Part shown: positions 52,327 to 61,560 of the stretch, in pieces
Layout: every line of letters begins with the position of its first letter
Position numbering within the stretch: the first letter of the stretch is position 1
Source of the DNA: UBA2031 sp037189985
GTDB taxonomy: Bacteria > Pseudomonadota > Gammaproteobacteria > Pseudomonadales > Moraxellaceae
DNA: 64,000 nucleotides
Direction of reading: 5' to 3'
Assembly: GCA_037189985.1 (NCBI GenBank)
Contig: JBBCJX010000024.1
Location: 229,010 to 293,009, forward strand
Program-made: the position numbers and the translations under genes
Notes under the pieces: generated by a model
Seen by the model: the letters and a program-made list of their open reading frames with translations, nothing else
Databases searched by the model: none
Told to the model about the DNA's origin: nothing

Positions 52327-52361
52327 AAAAAAAGGGCTGCCACTCAGTCGAGTGGCAGCCC
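52327..52361 (-). terminator. Intrinsic terminator for the LysM gene
   Basis: On the minus strand GGGCTGCCACTC and GAGTGGCAGCCC (52334-52345/52350-52361) form a 12-bp stem with a 4-nt loop. Seven T residues follow (52333-52327). It lies 31 nt after the LysM stop. Confidence 0.93.
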
Positions 52362-52391
52362 GATTACCGCAGGCTTGCAGAGTTTTTGCAA

Positions 52392-53504
52392 TCAGTCCGC
52401 GCTGATGGGCGGACGGAATTCGTCACCGATCTTGATGGTTACGCTGGAGCGCAGGATCAGGGCATAACTCACGTTCGAGAATGTACGGAACACCATGGCC
52501 AGCCCGGCATTCTCGGAAGGCAGGCGCACGGTTTCGTTGCTGAGCTTGTCGACAACGAGGCCGGCTTTGCGATACAGGGCAAAGGTATGGCCGGGCTTCA
52601 CGCCATCCACTTCGCCGCGATTGAGCACGATCACGCTGTGTTGTGCACCGGAGGCGATGCTGCCGAAGATACGCAGCACATTGCCCGGCCGTATGCCGTC
52701 GGGATTGCTGGGATGGAAGATGGACGACACCCGACCAGCTTCGCTTTCCAGCAACTTGTCGCCTACGCGCACGTCCTGGTTGCTGCGTGACAGCAGCAGC
52801 GTGCCGACTTCCGGCTCCAGAGCCTGCAGGGTGCCGGCGCCAATGTCTTCGGCTTCATAACCGAGCAGCTTGCCTGTTTCGGGATCGATATAACGCATGC
52901 CGCCACGGTAGACGCCGTAGGAGCCGCTGGGGACCAGCTGCTTGTTCTTGTTGCGCACGAAGACACGGTCGCCCTTGCCGGCCACCACGCGATTGTCCTG
53001 CGTGGCGATCACATAAGGCGCTTTTTCCAGGTCCTCATGGCTGACGACACGCGAGTCGTTGAGGTAACGCTGGATGTCCTTGAGCGGAATGGACGGGATG
53101 GCGAGGCTGAGTGGCATCTCGCGAACTTTGGGGTGCAGCTTTATCGTGCCGTCAGGCAGCTCGGTACGCGTGGGCAGGCCACCGCCACCGGCAATGCGGG
53201 CGGCAACTTCGGTGCAGCCGCCGCCCTGGTCCACGGCCAGCACGGTGCGGCCCTGTATGCGGCAGAGCACCAGGATGTCGCCCGGATAGATGAGGTGGGG
53301 ATTGTAGACCTGCTGGTTGGCTTCCCAGATTTCCGGCCAGCGCCAGGGATCGTTGAGATAGCGGCCGGCAATGCCCCAGAGGGTGTCGCCAGAAACCACG
53401 GTGTAGCGTTCGGGAGCGGATTCCTTGACCGGTACGGGCGCCTCGGCATGTACCCCGCCTGCCAGCAGGCAGGCACCCACGATTCCCAGGAGACGTTTTT
53501 TCAT
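52392..53504 (-). CDS. LysM peptidoglycan-binding domain protein
   Basis: 370 residues: signal peptide (~1-20), a LysM domain at ~33-82 (YTVVSGDTLWGIAGRYL, NPHLIYPGDIL) and a long C-terminal region of unknown function with beta-rich segments (KGDRVFVRN, GDKLLESEAGRV). It is conserved next to dprA in Pseudomonadales. AGGGAAA precedes the ATG. A role in envelope maintenance is inferred only. Confidence 0.9.
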   Translation of the reverse strand: MKKRLLGIVGACLLAGGVHAEAPVPVKESAPERYTVVSGDTLWGIAGRYLNDPWRWPEIWEANQQVYNPHLIYPGDILVLCRIQGRTVLAVDQGGGCTEVAARIAGGGGLPTRTELPDGTIKLHPKVREMPLSLAIPSIPLKDIQRYLNDSRVVSHEDLEKAPYVIATQDNRVVAGKGDRVFVRNKNKQLVPSGSYGVYRGGMRYIDPETGKLLGYEAEDIGAGTLQALEPEVGTLLLSRSNQDVRVGDKLLESEAGRVSSIFHPSNPDGIRPGNVLRIFGSIASGAQHSVIVLNRGEVDGVKPGHTFALYRKAGLVVDKLSNETVRLPSENAGLAMVFRTFSNVSYALILRSSVTIKIGDEFRPPISAD

Positions 53505-53571
53505 TATGGTTTCCCTTTATGGCTTTACCGCCAGCGATGGCCCTGGCGGTCGCTTTTTCGGCATGCGGCCT

Positions 53572-53577
53572 TATAAT
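53572..53577 (+). promoter_or_regulatory. Possible -10 element for def-fmt-rsmB
   Basis: A perfect TATAAT, 121 nt upstream of the def ATG, in the 193-nt gap between divergent LysM and def. No clear -35 was found at 16-18 nt. Confidence 0.35.
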
Positions 53578-53697
53578 GGGGCGAAGCGACGCCAATCACT
53601 GTGACGCAATCAACAGACTTTTACAGTAACTTCATTGCCTTAGCAAGCATACTTGGGACTCTACTCCAAGTATGGCCAGAGAGCCGACCGGTTAAAA

Positions 53698-54201
53698 ATG
53701 ATTCTGCCCATCCTCGAATATCCGCACCCCCGCCTGCGCATCAAGGCAAAGCCGGTCGTGCAGGTGGATGACAGTATCCGCCGCCTGGCAGATGACATGC
53801 TGGAAACCATGTATGCGGCTCCCGGCATCGGCTTGGCCGCCACCCAGGTGGACCGCCACATCCGGCTCATCGTGATGGACCTTTCGGAAGAGAAGAACCA
53901 GCCACTGGTTTTCATCAACCCGGTCGTCAGCCCCCTGAGTGAAGAGAAGGCTCCCTATGACGAAGGCTGCCTGTCCGTGCCCGGTTTCTACGAAACCGTG
54001 GAGCGACCGGCCCGCGTGCTGATCAAGGCACTGGGCCGTGATGGCCAGCCTTTCGAGATCGAGGCCGACGGCCTCCTGGCCGTGTGCATACAGCATGAAA
54101 TCGACCACCTCGAAGGCAAGCTCTTCGTGGATTACCTTTCCTCGCTCAAGCGCGAGCGCATCCGCAAGAAGCTGGAAAAGCAGCACAAGCTGCAAGCTTG
54201 A
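53698..54201 (+). CDS. def: Peptide deformylase
   Basis: 167 residues from the ATG at 53698. All three family motifs are intact: GIGLAATQV, EGCLSVPG and QHEIDHLEG, giving the Cys-His-His metal site. It removes formyl groups from nascent proteins. It is followed directly by fmt, which adds them to initiator tRNA. Confidence 0.97.
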   Translation: MILPILEYPHPRLRIKAKPVVQVDDSIRRLADDMLETMYAAPGIGLAATQVDRHIRLIVMDLSEEKNQPLVFINPVVSPLSEEKAPYDEGCLSVPGFYETVERPARVLIKALGRDGQPFEIEADGLLAVCIQHEIDHLEGKLFVDYLSSLKRERIRKKLEKQHKLQA

Positions 54202-54209
54202 GAGACCCT

Positions 54210-55166
54210 GTGGACACCCCCTTACGCATCATATTCGCCGGTACGCCGGCTTTTGCCGCCGAAAGCCTGAAGGCCCTGCTGCAACAGGGCGATCACGAGA
54301 TCGTGGCCGTGTACACGCAGCCGGACCGCCCTGCCGGCCGTGGCCGGGAGTTGAAGGCCAGCCCCGTCAAGGAATTGGCGCTGCAGCACCGGATTCCCGT
54401 TTTCCAGCCTGCCAGCCTGCGTGATGCTGATGCCCAGGCAGAACTGGCGGCGCTGGTGCCCGACCTCATGATCGTGGCCGCCTACGGCCTCATCCTGCCC
54501 AAAGCCGTGCTGGATATCCCGCGACTTGGCTGCCTTAACGTGCATGCCTCGTTGTTGCCTCGGTGGCGAGGTGCGGCGCCCATCCAGCGCGCCATCCTGG
54601 CCGGTGACCGTGAGACCGGCATCACCATCATGCAGATGGATGAAGGTCTGGATACCGGCGCCATGCGCTACATGGAGCGCTGCCCCATTTCTCCCAACGA
54701 CACTGGCGAAAGCCTGCACGACCGTCTGGCGCTGCTGGGAGGAGAGGCGCTCGTGGCGGCCCTGGGCTTGCTCACCGATGGCGAGCTGCCCAGTGAGACC
54801 CAGAACGAAACCGATACCACTTATGCCCGCAAGCTGAGCAAGGAAGAGGCCGAGCTCGACTGGCAGCAGCCGGCAGATACTCTGGCGCGTGCCGTGCGTG
54901 CCTTCAATCCGGTGCCCGTGGCCTTCACCACGCTGGCCGGGCAGGTGCTGCGTGTCTGGCAGGCCTCGGCAACCGATGAGGTCACCACGGCACCCGCTGG
55001 CATGATCATCCGCGCGGACCGTGGCGGCCTGCATGTGGCGGCGGGCAGCGGCAGTGTGTTGCGGCTGGAAACCCTGCAACTGCCGGGCGGCAAGCCGCTA
55101 TCCGTCATGCAGTTGCTCAATGCCCGGCGCGACCAGCTGGCTCCCGGCCAGGTGCTGGGCGCATGA
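54210..55166 (+). CDS. fmt: Methionyl-tRNA formyltransferase
   Basis: 318 residues from GTG 54210 (MDTPLRIIFAGTP). A TTG at 54198 that overlaps the def stop would add four residues. Catalytic motifs NVHASLLPRWRGAAP and DEGLDTG are present, plus the C-terminal OB-like domain (AFNPVPVAFTTLAGQVLRVW, in part). It formylates Met-tRNA(fMet). Tight linkage to def is conserved widely. Confidence 0.95.
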   Translation: MDTPLRIIFAGTPAFAAESLKALLQQGDHEIVAVYTQPDRPAGRGRELKASPVKELALQHRIPVFQPASLRDADAQAELAALVPDLMIVAAYGLILPKAVLDIPRLGCLNVHASLLPRWRGAAPIQRAILAGDRETGITIMQMDEGLDTGAMRYMERCPISPNDTGESLHDRLALLGGEALVAALGLLTDGELPSETQNETDTTYARKLSKEEAELDWQQPADTLARAVRAFNPVPVAFTTLAGQVLRVWQASATDEVTTAPAGMIIRADRGGLHVAAGSGSVLRLETLQLPGGKPLSVMQLLNARRDQLAPGQVLGA

Positions 55167-55210
55167 ATCGGCCCCGATGAAGCACGGCCATCAATGAAGC
55201 GCCCTTACTC

Positions 55211-56512
55211 ATGAAGCATCATGGCAAAAGCCCTGCCCACCTGAATGTCCGGGCCCTGGCAGCACGAGCCCTGGCACCCGTGCTGGCCGGACGTGAATCC
55301 CTGAGCGATACCCTGCCGGCTGCGCTGACCAGCACCCAGCCTGCGGATCGTGGCCTGCTCCAGGCCATGGCCTACACCACCTGTCGCCATGCCCTGCATT
55401 ACCGGCTGCTGCTCAAGCCCCTGCTGCAAAAGACACCACAGCCTTTGGTGGAAGCCTTGCTGCTGCTGGGCTTGGCTCAATTGCGTGATCTGCGCATCCC
55501 CGATCATGCCGCCCTCAGTGAAACCGTGGATGCTGCCCGGGAACTGGGTCAAGAGAGGGCTACGGGACTCATCAATGCCGTGCTGCGCCGCTACCTGCGT
55601 GAACGTGACAGCCTTGAGGCTGCCGCCGCAAGCGGAGTCCATGCGCACCCCGAATGGTTGAGGGTGGCACTAGTGGTGGACTGGGGGGCGGAGCAGGCGA
55701 ACATCCTGATGGCGGCCAACAATCAGGAGGGCCCGCTGACGCTGCGCGTGAATGTCCGCCAGGGCAGTCGCGATGATTATGTTGAGCTGCTCGCAGAGCA
55801 GGGTATGGTGGCCAGCCTTTGTCTGCACAGCCCTGTCGGCCTGCGCGTGGAAGGAGTGGGTGATGTGCGTGCTCTGCCCGGCTTTGCTGCCGGCAGGGTG
55901 TCCGTGCAGGATGAAGCGGCACAGCTTGCTGCCCTGTTGCTGGATTGCCAGCCCGGCATGAGCGTGCTTGATGCCTGTGCGGCGCCCGGTGGTAAAACCG
56001 CGCATTTGCTTGAGCATACCGAAGGGCTGCAGCTGACCGCGCTGGATATCTCTCCCGAACGTTGTGCGCGCATTCACGAAAACCTGCAGCGCCTGCAACT
56101 TGATGCCCGCGTCATTGCTGCCGATGCGGCACGCAGTGGCGACTGGTGGGATGGTCGTGCCTTCGATCGCATCCTGCTGGACGCGCCGTGTACGGCAACG
56201 GGCGTGATCCGCCGCCACCCTGATATCAAATTGCTGCGACGGCAGGGTGACGTGGCACAAACCGGCAAGCAGCAGTCCGATCTCCTGGCGGCACTGTGGC
56301 CGCTGCTGGCGTCCGGTGGGCGTCTTTTGTATGCCACTTGCTCGGTGCTGAAGGCAGAAAACGAAAAGCAGCTTGGCCGTTTTCTGGAAAAGACCAAGGA
56401 TGCGAGAGCTCTTCCCATGGCGGCTGCATGGGGACAGGAGCGCCCCGTCGGCCGTCAGCTGTTCACCGGAGAGACTGACGGTTTCTTCTACGCCCTGCTG
56501 GAAAAAGCCTGA
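55211..56512 (+). CDS. rsmB: 16S rRNA m5C967 methyltransferase
   Basis: 433 residues: an N-terminal NusB-like RNA-binding domain (~10-140) and a SAM-dependent m5C methyltransferase domain. The SAM loop is DACAAPGGKTAHLLE, the motif IV cysteine is in LLDAPCTATGVIRRHPD, and the motif VI nucleophile is in YATCSVLKAENE. It is third in def-fmt-rsmB and converges on the TetR gene with a 4-nt gap. Confidence 0.96.
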   Translation: MKHHGKSPAHLNVRALAARALAPVLAGRESLSDTLPAALTSTQPADRGLLQAMAYTTCRHALHYRLLLKPLLQKTPQPLVEALLLLGLAQLRDLRIPDHAALSETVDAARELGQERATGLINAVLRRYLRERDSLEAAAASGVHAHPEWLRVALVVDWGAEQANILMAANNQEGPLTLRVNVRQGSRDDYVELLAEQGMVASLCLHSPVGLRVEGVGDVRALPGFAAGRVSVQDEAAQLAALLLDCQPGMSVLDACAAPGGKTAHLLEHTEGLQLTALDISPERCARIHENLQRLQLDARVIAADAARSGDWWDGRAFDRILLDAPCTATGVIRRHPDIKLLRRQGDVAQTGKQQSDLLAALWPLLASGGRLLYATCSVLKAENEKQLGRFLEKTKDARALPMAAAWGQERPVGRQLFTGETDGFFYALLEKA

Positions 56513-56516
56513 AAAA

Positions 56517-57125
56517 CTAGGGTTTGTCCGGACGCTCCAGCAATGCAACGATCATGTCTGCCAGCGTGCGTACCAGATGTTCTTCCCGCAGCATCGTGTT
56601 CTGCTGGTGCAGGTAACGGATGCTGGTGAATATCGTCGAGTTGATCAGCACATACAGCTTGGCCTCCAGGTTCTGTACCGGATAGTCCTCGTAATTGCGC
56701 AGGAAATAGGGCTGGGCCATGACCAGGAACAGGTGCTCGATCGGGTCTAGCAGCTTGTGCACCGGTAGCCGGTTCCAGTTCCTCACCATTTCCCCGATCA
56801 AGGGATCCGTCTTCATCATGTGCATGCCATAGGCGATGGCCAGGGTGGCCACGTCGCGCAGGGCCAGGCTGTTGATGTCGACATGCTCCGCCCGGCGGCG
56901 GAAGCCCTGCCCGATTTCCCTGCCCATACGTTCCAACAACGCTTCGATCAGGGCCTGCTTGTCCGGAAAGTACTGATAGAGCGAGCCGATACTGACGCCT
57001 GCCTGTTCAGCAATATGGTTGGTGGTGGTGTTGTCCAGGCCGCGTTCCGCAAGCGTGGTGGCAGTGGCGTCCAGAAGGCGCTCCACCATCTCGCGGGAGC
57101 GTTTTTGCTGCGGAGGGCGTCTCAT
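56517..57125 (-). CDS. TetR-family transcriptional regulator
   Basis: 202 residues. The N-terminal helix-turn-helix is clear (TTTNHIAEQAGVSIGSLYQYFPDKQAL, read across two segments). The C-terminal ligand domain is unclassified. It is divergent from the MpaB-type gene with a 73-nt gap, so it most likely represses itself and that gene. Confidence 0.92.
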   Translation of the reverse strand: MRRPPQQKRSREMVERLLDATATTLAERGLDNTTTNHIAEQAGVSIGSLYQYFPDKQALIEALLERMGREIGQGFRRRAEHVDINSLALRDVATLAIAYGMHMMKTDPLIGEMVRNWNRLPVHKLLDPIEHLFLVMAQPYFLRNYEDYPVQNLEAKLYVLINSTIFTSIRYLHQQNTMLREEHLVRTLADMIVALLERPDKP

Positions 57126-57198
57126 TCGTCAAACCCGAGTTGAACGCGAGTAGTTGCTCATAATAGATTGGCCGCCATTGCCTGCTCAAGCCATCGCC

Positions 57199-58482
57199 AT
57201 GACTCCCGACCCTTCTGCCCCTGATTCCGGTTTCTCTGTTCCTGAGCGGGCCCTGCCCGAGCGCTTGGCACGCCGCCAGTGGCTGCCGGCTTTTCTGGGG
57301 CGCCTTGTCTTCGGCAAGCCGCTGGCGCCCACGGCCGAGGAGTGGACACAGGTGCAGGCTGCTCTCATGCAGGGAGACGAGCCCATGGACCGGGTGGTGG
57401 CATGGATGTTTTCGGGCAATGTGCGGCAGCACAAAGCCCTGTTCGAACAGGCGCTGCTGCAGGGTATCGACAGCCTGCCGGATGCACCGCCGGCCCTGCG
57501 GGAGTTCTTTGCCCTCATCGACAAGGCGCCGGAATGGCTGGACCGGGAGCAGATGGAACTGGCGGTACGGGCCTCGCATCTGGGCGGCATGGTGGGCTTC
57601 TATGTGCTGCGTGACATGGCGCTCATGGGTGGCTATGCCTATTTCAACAGCATGAACCAGACACTGGCGCGCGCTGGTGCCTTGCACAAGGACACCAGCC
57701 TGCGGCTGGGTGAGACCGGGAAATGGTTGCAGGATGTCACCGAGCCCGACGGCATGAGCCGCTTCGGTCCGGGCTTCATCACGACGATACGGGTGCGCAT
57801 GGTGCATGCGCTGATACGCCGGCACCTGCTGTCGCAGGGGGACTGGCCGGCAGCGCGCTGGGGTGTGCCCATCAACCAGGTCGACATGACGGCCACCTAT
57901 CTTGCTTTCGGCCCCGTCACTCTGTCCGGCTCGCGCATGTTCGGTCTCTTGCCTACGCGCAAGGAATCGGCTGCGGTCCTGCATCTCTGGCGCTATATCG
58001 GCTGGCTTTCCGGCGTGCATCCTTCGTTCCTGGCCACCAGCGAAGGCGATGGCCTGCGCAAGCTCTATCACACCTTCCTCACGCACCGTTTGCCGGACGA
58101 AAAAATCCGCCTGCTGGGGACAGCTCTCATGCAGGAGCCGCTGACACGGCCCTTGGCGGGGCAGGAGAAACATCCCTTCCTGGCGCGGCTCAAGCGCCGC
58201 TATTTCTATCACCTGCATCTCAGCAATTCGGCGCTGATCCTGGGGCCGGTGCAGCGCTATCGTCTGGGACTGCCCTGGTTCATCCTGCCCTGGTATCCGC
58301 TTGTCTCGGCACCTCTGCTCTTTTGCAAGGTGAGCTGGTACCGGTTGCGCGGCGCAACTGCACTGCAAGCCCTGGCCACCCGCAATCGGGAGGCACAGAA
58401 AAAACTGGGCGACAGTTATTTCGGTGGCCGCGAGGCGGACATCATCCAGCCGCAGGCTGGGCATCCAGCGCATGTCGAGTGA
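57199..58482 (+). CDS. MpaB/Lcp-type (DUF2236) haem-dependent oxygenase-like protein
   Basis: 427 residues from the ATG at 57199. Family landmarks: GFYVLRDMALMGGYAYFN, KDTSLRLGETGKWLQDV and RVRMVHALIRR. His203 in the last one corresponds to the axial haem ligand of latex-clearing protein Lcp. INQVDMTATYLAF follows. Relatives are rubber oxygenase Lcp and mycophenolic acid protein MpaB; the substrate here is unknown, though hydrophobic compounds are likely. Probably under control of the divergent TetR gene. Confidence 0.83.
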   Translation: MTPDPSAPDSGFSVPERALPERLARRQWLPAFLGRLVFGKPLAPTAEEWTQVQAALMQGDEPMDRVVAWMFSGNVRQHKALFEQALLQGIDSLPDAPPALREFFALIDKAPEWLDREQMELAVRASHLGGMVGFYVLRDMALMGGYAYFNSMNQTLARAGALHKDTSLRLGETGKWLQDVTEPDGMSRFGPGFITTIRVRMVHALIRRHLLSQGDWPAARWGVPINQVDMTATYLAFGPVTLSGSRMFGLLPTRKESAAVLHLWRYIGWLSGVHPSFLATSEGDGLRKLYHTFLTHRLPDEKIRLLGTALMQEPLTRPLAGQEKHPFLARLKRRYFYHLHLSNSALILGPVQRYRLGLPWFILPWYPLVSAPLLFCKVSWYRLRGATALQALATRNREAQKKLGDSYFGGREADIIQPQAGHPAHVE

Positions 58483-58638
58483 CGGGACAGCAAGCCTTCG
58501 TGCACGATTAGCTGCATAGCCGTCGTTACGTGTCGCGGTGGTCAAGCCACACCCTCAGGGGCACACTAAGCTGCCTTTGCCGAATACCGACAACATCCGC
58601 ATAGCGTCAGTACAACAACAAGAACGGAGCCCACTCTG

Positions 58639-59733
58639 ATGTCCCGTCATCTATTCCAGCGTCTGTTTGCCTTGCCCGGCCTGCTGCTTGCTGCCTCGCT
58701 CAGCCATGCAGCACCTGCGCTGCCCAGCATGGCCGGCGCGGTCCCCGGCAAGGGTGACGCACCGGCTGCCTTGCCGGCACCGGTCAGCATGCGCTTCTGC
58801 ATTTTTGATCCGGTCGGTGCTGCCGGCCCCATTGCCAACATCGCCAAGGATCTGGCGCTGGAAGCTCGCAAATGGAACCTGCTGCTCACCATCAAGGTCT
58901 ATACCGACGAGCGCGTGGCATCCGAAGAATTCAAGGCGGGCCAGTGTGAAGGTGTGGCGATGACCACCCTGCGTGCGCGCCAGTTCAACCGGATTGCCGG
59001 CAGCATCGATGCGCCGGGTAACCTGCGCAGTTATGACGAAGTAAAGACACTGCTGCGTGCGCTGGCGAATCCCGCTTTCATGCCCATGTCCGTAACGGGG
59101 CGTTATCAGGTGGCCGGCGTGGTGCCTATCGGTGCACTCTTCGTGATGGTGAATGACCGCAGCATCAATTCCATTGAAAAAGCGGCGGGCAAGCGCGTGG
59201 TGGTGCTGGATTGGGATACCTCGCAAGCCAAGATGATTTCAGCCATTGGCGCGCGGCCTGTGCTGTCCGACATCACCAGCTATGGTGGCAAGTTCAACAA
59301 TGGCCAGGCCGACATCATTGCAGCGCCGGCCATGGCCTACCAACCCCTCGAGCTCTACAAGGGCATAGGCACGAAAGGCGGGATTTTTCGTTTCCCCCTG
59401 TTGCATGCCACTGGCTCTATCGTGATCCGCCGTGACATCCTGCTGCCGCAGATTCCCGATCTTGACGATCGCCTGATGCAGTTGCGCGGCTTCGGTCTGC
59501 GCTTTCTCGATGCTTTCATCACGACCTTGAGGGCGGCGGAAAAAGATATTCCGTCATCGCTCTATATCGACCTTACGGCGGCGGAAAAAGAAAAATACTG
59601 GAACATGCTGCGGGAGGCTCGCATTGCCATGACCCGTGATGGCATCTACGACCCTTCCATGATGAACCTGCTCAAGAAAGTCCGTTGCCGGCACGAGCCT
59701 GCCGATGCCGAATGCAGCGGCTTTGACGAGTAA
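58639..59733 (+). CDS. Putative periplasmic solute-binding protein, copy 1
   Basis: 364 residues with a signal peptide ending near SHAA. The mature part resembles uncharacterised solute-binding-like proteins known from Moraxellaceae: MRFCIFDPVG, YTDERVASEEFKAGQCEG, SINSIEKAAGKRVVVLDWD and KFNNGQADIIAAPAMAY. An internal CIFDP and a terminal Cys pair (VRCRHEPADAECSGFDE) are shared with copy 2. A TRAP/DctP-like binding fold is my inference. AsmA follows 16 nt downstream. Ligand unknown. Confidence 0.75.
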   Translation: MSRHLFQRLFALPGLLLAASLSHAAPALPSMAGAVPGKGDAPAALPAPVSMRFCIFDPVGAAGPIANIAKDLALEARKWNLLLTIKVYTDERVASEEFKAGQCEGVAMTTLRARQFNRIAGSIDAPGNLRSYDEVKTLLRALANPAFMPMSVTGRYQVAGVVPIGALFVMVNDRSINSIEKAAGKRVVVLDWDTSQAKMISAIGARPVLSDITSYGGKFNNGQADIIAAPAMAYQPLELYKGIGTKGGIFRFPLLHATGSIVIRRDILLPQIPDLDDRLMQLRGFGLRFLDAFITTLRAAEKDIPSSLYIDLTAAEKEKYWNMLREARIAMTRDGIYDPSMMNLLKKVRCRHEPADAECSGFDE

Positions 59734-59749
59734 ACAGGCCGTACGCGTC

Positions 59750-61519
59750 ATGAGTCGTTTCCGTAAAATCCTTCTCTGGAGCATCGGCACGCTGGCCATT
59801 GTTGCGTGTCTGGCACTTGCACTTTTTCTCATGCTGGCCAGCCCGGACCGCTATCGCGAGACACTGATCGGCGAGGTTCAGGCAAGTACCGGCAGCAAGC
59901 TGGTGCTTCAGGAGCCGCTGCAGTGGCAATTGTGGCCGGCAGGCATACGGCTGGGCCCATTCACGCTGATGAGTGCTGACGGCAAGGAAACATTGCTGAG
60001 TGCCAAACAGGCCAGTGCCAGCCTGCGCATAACTGACATCATTTCTGGTAGCGGCAGTCATGACCTTTCGCTTTCAGACTTGAGTGCCGTCGTCATTGTG
60101 CATGCCGATGGCAGTAGCAACTGGGACACCGTACTCGAGAAGCTGGCTCATGCACGGCCATCCACCCTCAATGAGGTGTCGATCAGCAAGGCGCGCATAA
60201 CACTCAAGCAAGAAGGCAGTGACCAGGAAAGCACAGTCGATATCGAGAAATTTTCCCTGAAAAATATTGGCCAGGGGAAGAACATGCCTCTGCAAGGGGA
60301 TTTTCTCTTCAGCCGTCTTGATGAAAGCGGCGGCAACCTGCTCCTGCAGAACTCCCTGAGTGCCAACCTTGGCCATGAGGCAGGGAAGCTGACTTTGGCC
60401 AAGAGCAGGCTGACGACAATTGTCTCAAGCACGCAATTGCCGGGGCAAACCAGTCTGGACATGCAGGGTGACATTGTCGTTGCCGACAGGGCCATTCATT
60501 CGCCGCGCCTGCAAGCCGTGGTCCTGTACAAGAACCTGACCATGCCACAGCCGCGTCAGGCCAATTTTTCCGGCGCGGCAAGCGTTGATCTGGCAAAGGG
60601 GCAAATCATGCTGGTTGGACCGGACATACGCGGCACGGGCCCTGTTGCCTATGCCGTGCAGGCAGGGCAACTGCGTGGCAACTGGAAAAATGGCGAGCTG
60701 GCAGCAGAGAAACTGGCCTTCTCCCTACGCTTGCAGGACCGTGAAATTTCCCTGCCGACAGGCAAGACCCTGGATTTTTCCGCCAAGGCCGGACAAGGGG
60801 ATGTTTCCTTTTTTCTGAAGGATATTGCGCTACAGCTTGACGGATCGCGGATTTCCGGTAATGCCAGCGTGGGGTGGCCTGAAACCGGCCCCCGCTACCA
60901 GCTCCGCCTGAGTGCAGAAGCGCTGGATGCCGCGCTGATGGGTGATCTGGTGGGTCGCAAGGGCATGAGTGGAACGCTGTCCTTCAGGAGCGATCTCGAG
61001 GGTGGTGGCCTTGCCTGGGAAGAAGCGCTGTCGAGCAACAAGGGAGATTTTTCCCTGCAGCTCGACAAGGGACATTTGGCAGACATCAATCTGAGCCGGA
61101 TGTTGTGGGAAAAGCTGGACGGTTACCGTTCCTTCTTGCCGACGCTTGTCGAGAAACTGCCTGATACAAGTGGCAAAGGAACCGATATCAACAAGCTCTT
61201 TGTCAAAGGCAGGATTGCTGACGGCATCATCCGGACAACGGACTTCACGGCAGATATCGGCAAGGCCGTACTGAGTGCAAGCGGGCAATACAACACGAAT
61301 GACACCGTGATGTCGTATCAGGGCAAGCTGCAGATAGACAAATCCCTGTTTACCGATGCCAAGTCGCCGTATGTGATGCCTGTCACCTGTCAGGCCAATC
61401 TCAAGGAGGAACACCTGAGTTTTGCCGAAGCACTGGAAACAGGCTGCGGCATGTCGGATGAGGCGAGGCGCGAAACCCTGACCCGCACGCTCAAACTCCG
61501 CTTTCTGGACAGGGAATAA
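59750..61519 (+). CDS. AsmA-family protein
   Basis: 589 residues from the ATG at 59750. One N-terminal transmembrane helix (~8-30) anchors a large periplasmic part with AsmA N- and C-terminal features (LQEPLQWQLWPAGIRLGPF, DLSLSDLSAVVIVHADGSSN, in parts; IADGIIRTTDFTADIGKA). AsmA-like proteins are implicated in lipid transport between membranes and in outer-membrane homeostasis. It is flanked by two paralogous solute-binding-like genes. Confidence 0.85.
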   Translation: MSRFRKILLWSIGTLAIVACLALALFLMLASPDRYRETLIGEVQASTGSKLVLQEPLQWQLWPAGIRLGPFTLMSADGKETLLSAKQASASLRITDIISGSGSHDLSLSDLSAVVIVHADGSSNWDTVLEKLAHARPSTLNEVSISKARITLKQEGSDQESTVDIEKFSLKNIGQGKNMPLQGDFLFSRLDESGGNLLLQNSLSANLGHEAGKLTLAKSRLTTIVSSTQLPGQTSLDMQGDIVVADRAIHSPRLQAVVLYKNLTMPQPRQANFSGAASVDLAKGQIMLVGPDIRGTGPVAYAVQAGQLRGNWKNGELAAEKLAFSLRLQDREISLPTGKTLDFSAKAGQGDVSFFLKDIALQLDGSRISGNASVGWPETGPRYQLRLSAEALDAALMGDLVGRKGMSGTLSFRSDLEGGGLAWEEALSSNKGDFSLQLDKGHLADINLSRMLWEKLDGYRSFLPTLVEKLPDTSGKGTDINKLFVKGRIADGIIRTTDFTADIGKAVLSASGQYNTNDTVMSYQGKLQIDKSLFTDAKSPYVMPVTCQANLKEEHLSFAEALETGCGMSDEARRETLTRTLKLRFLDRE

Positions 61520-61560
61520 AACAAAAACGACATGTGTGTCATCAATCGAGAGACAAAGAC

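Noticed and set aside
57007..58545. 512-codon minus-strand ORF opposite the MpaB-type gene and TetR start
   Set aside because: Covers two well-supported genes; no motifs of its own.
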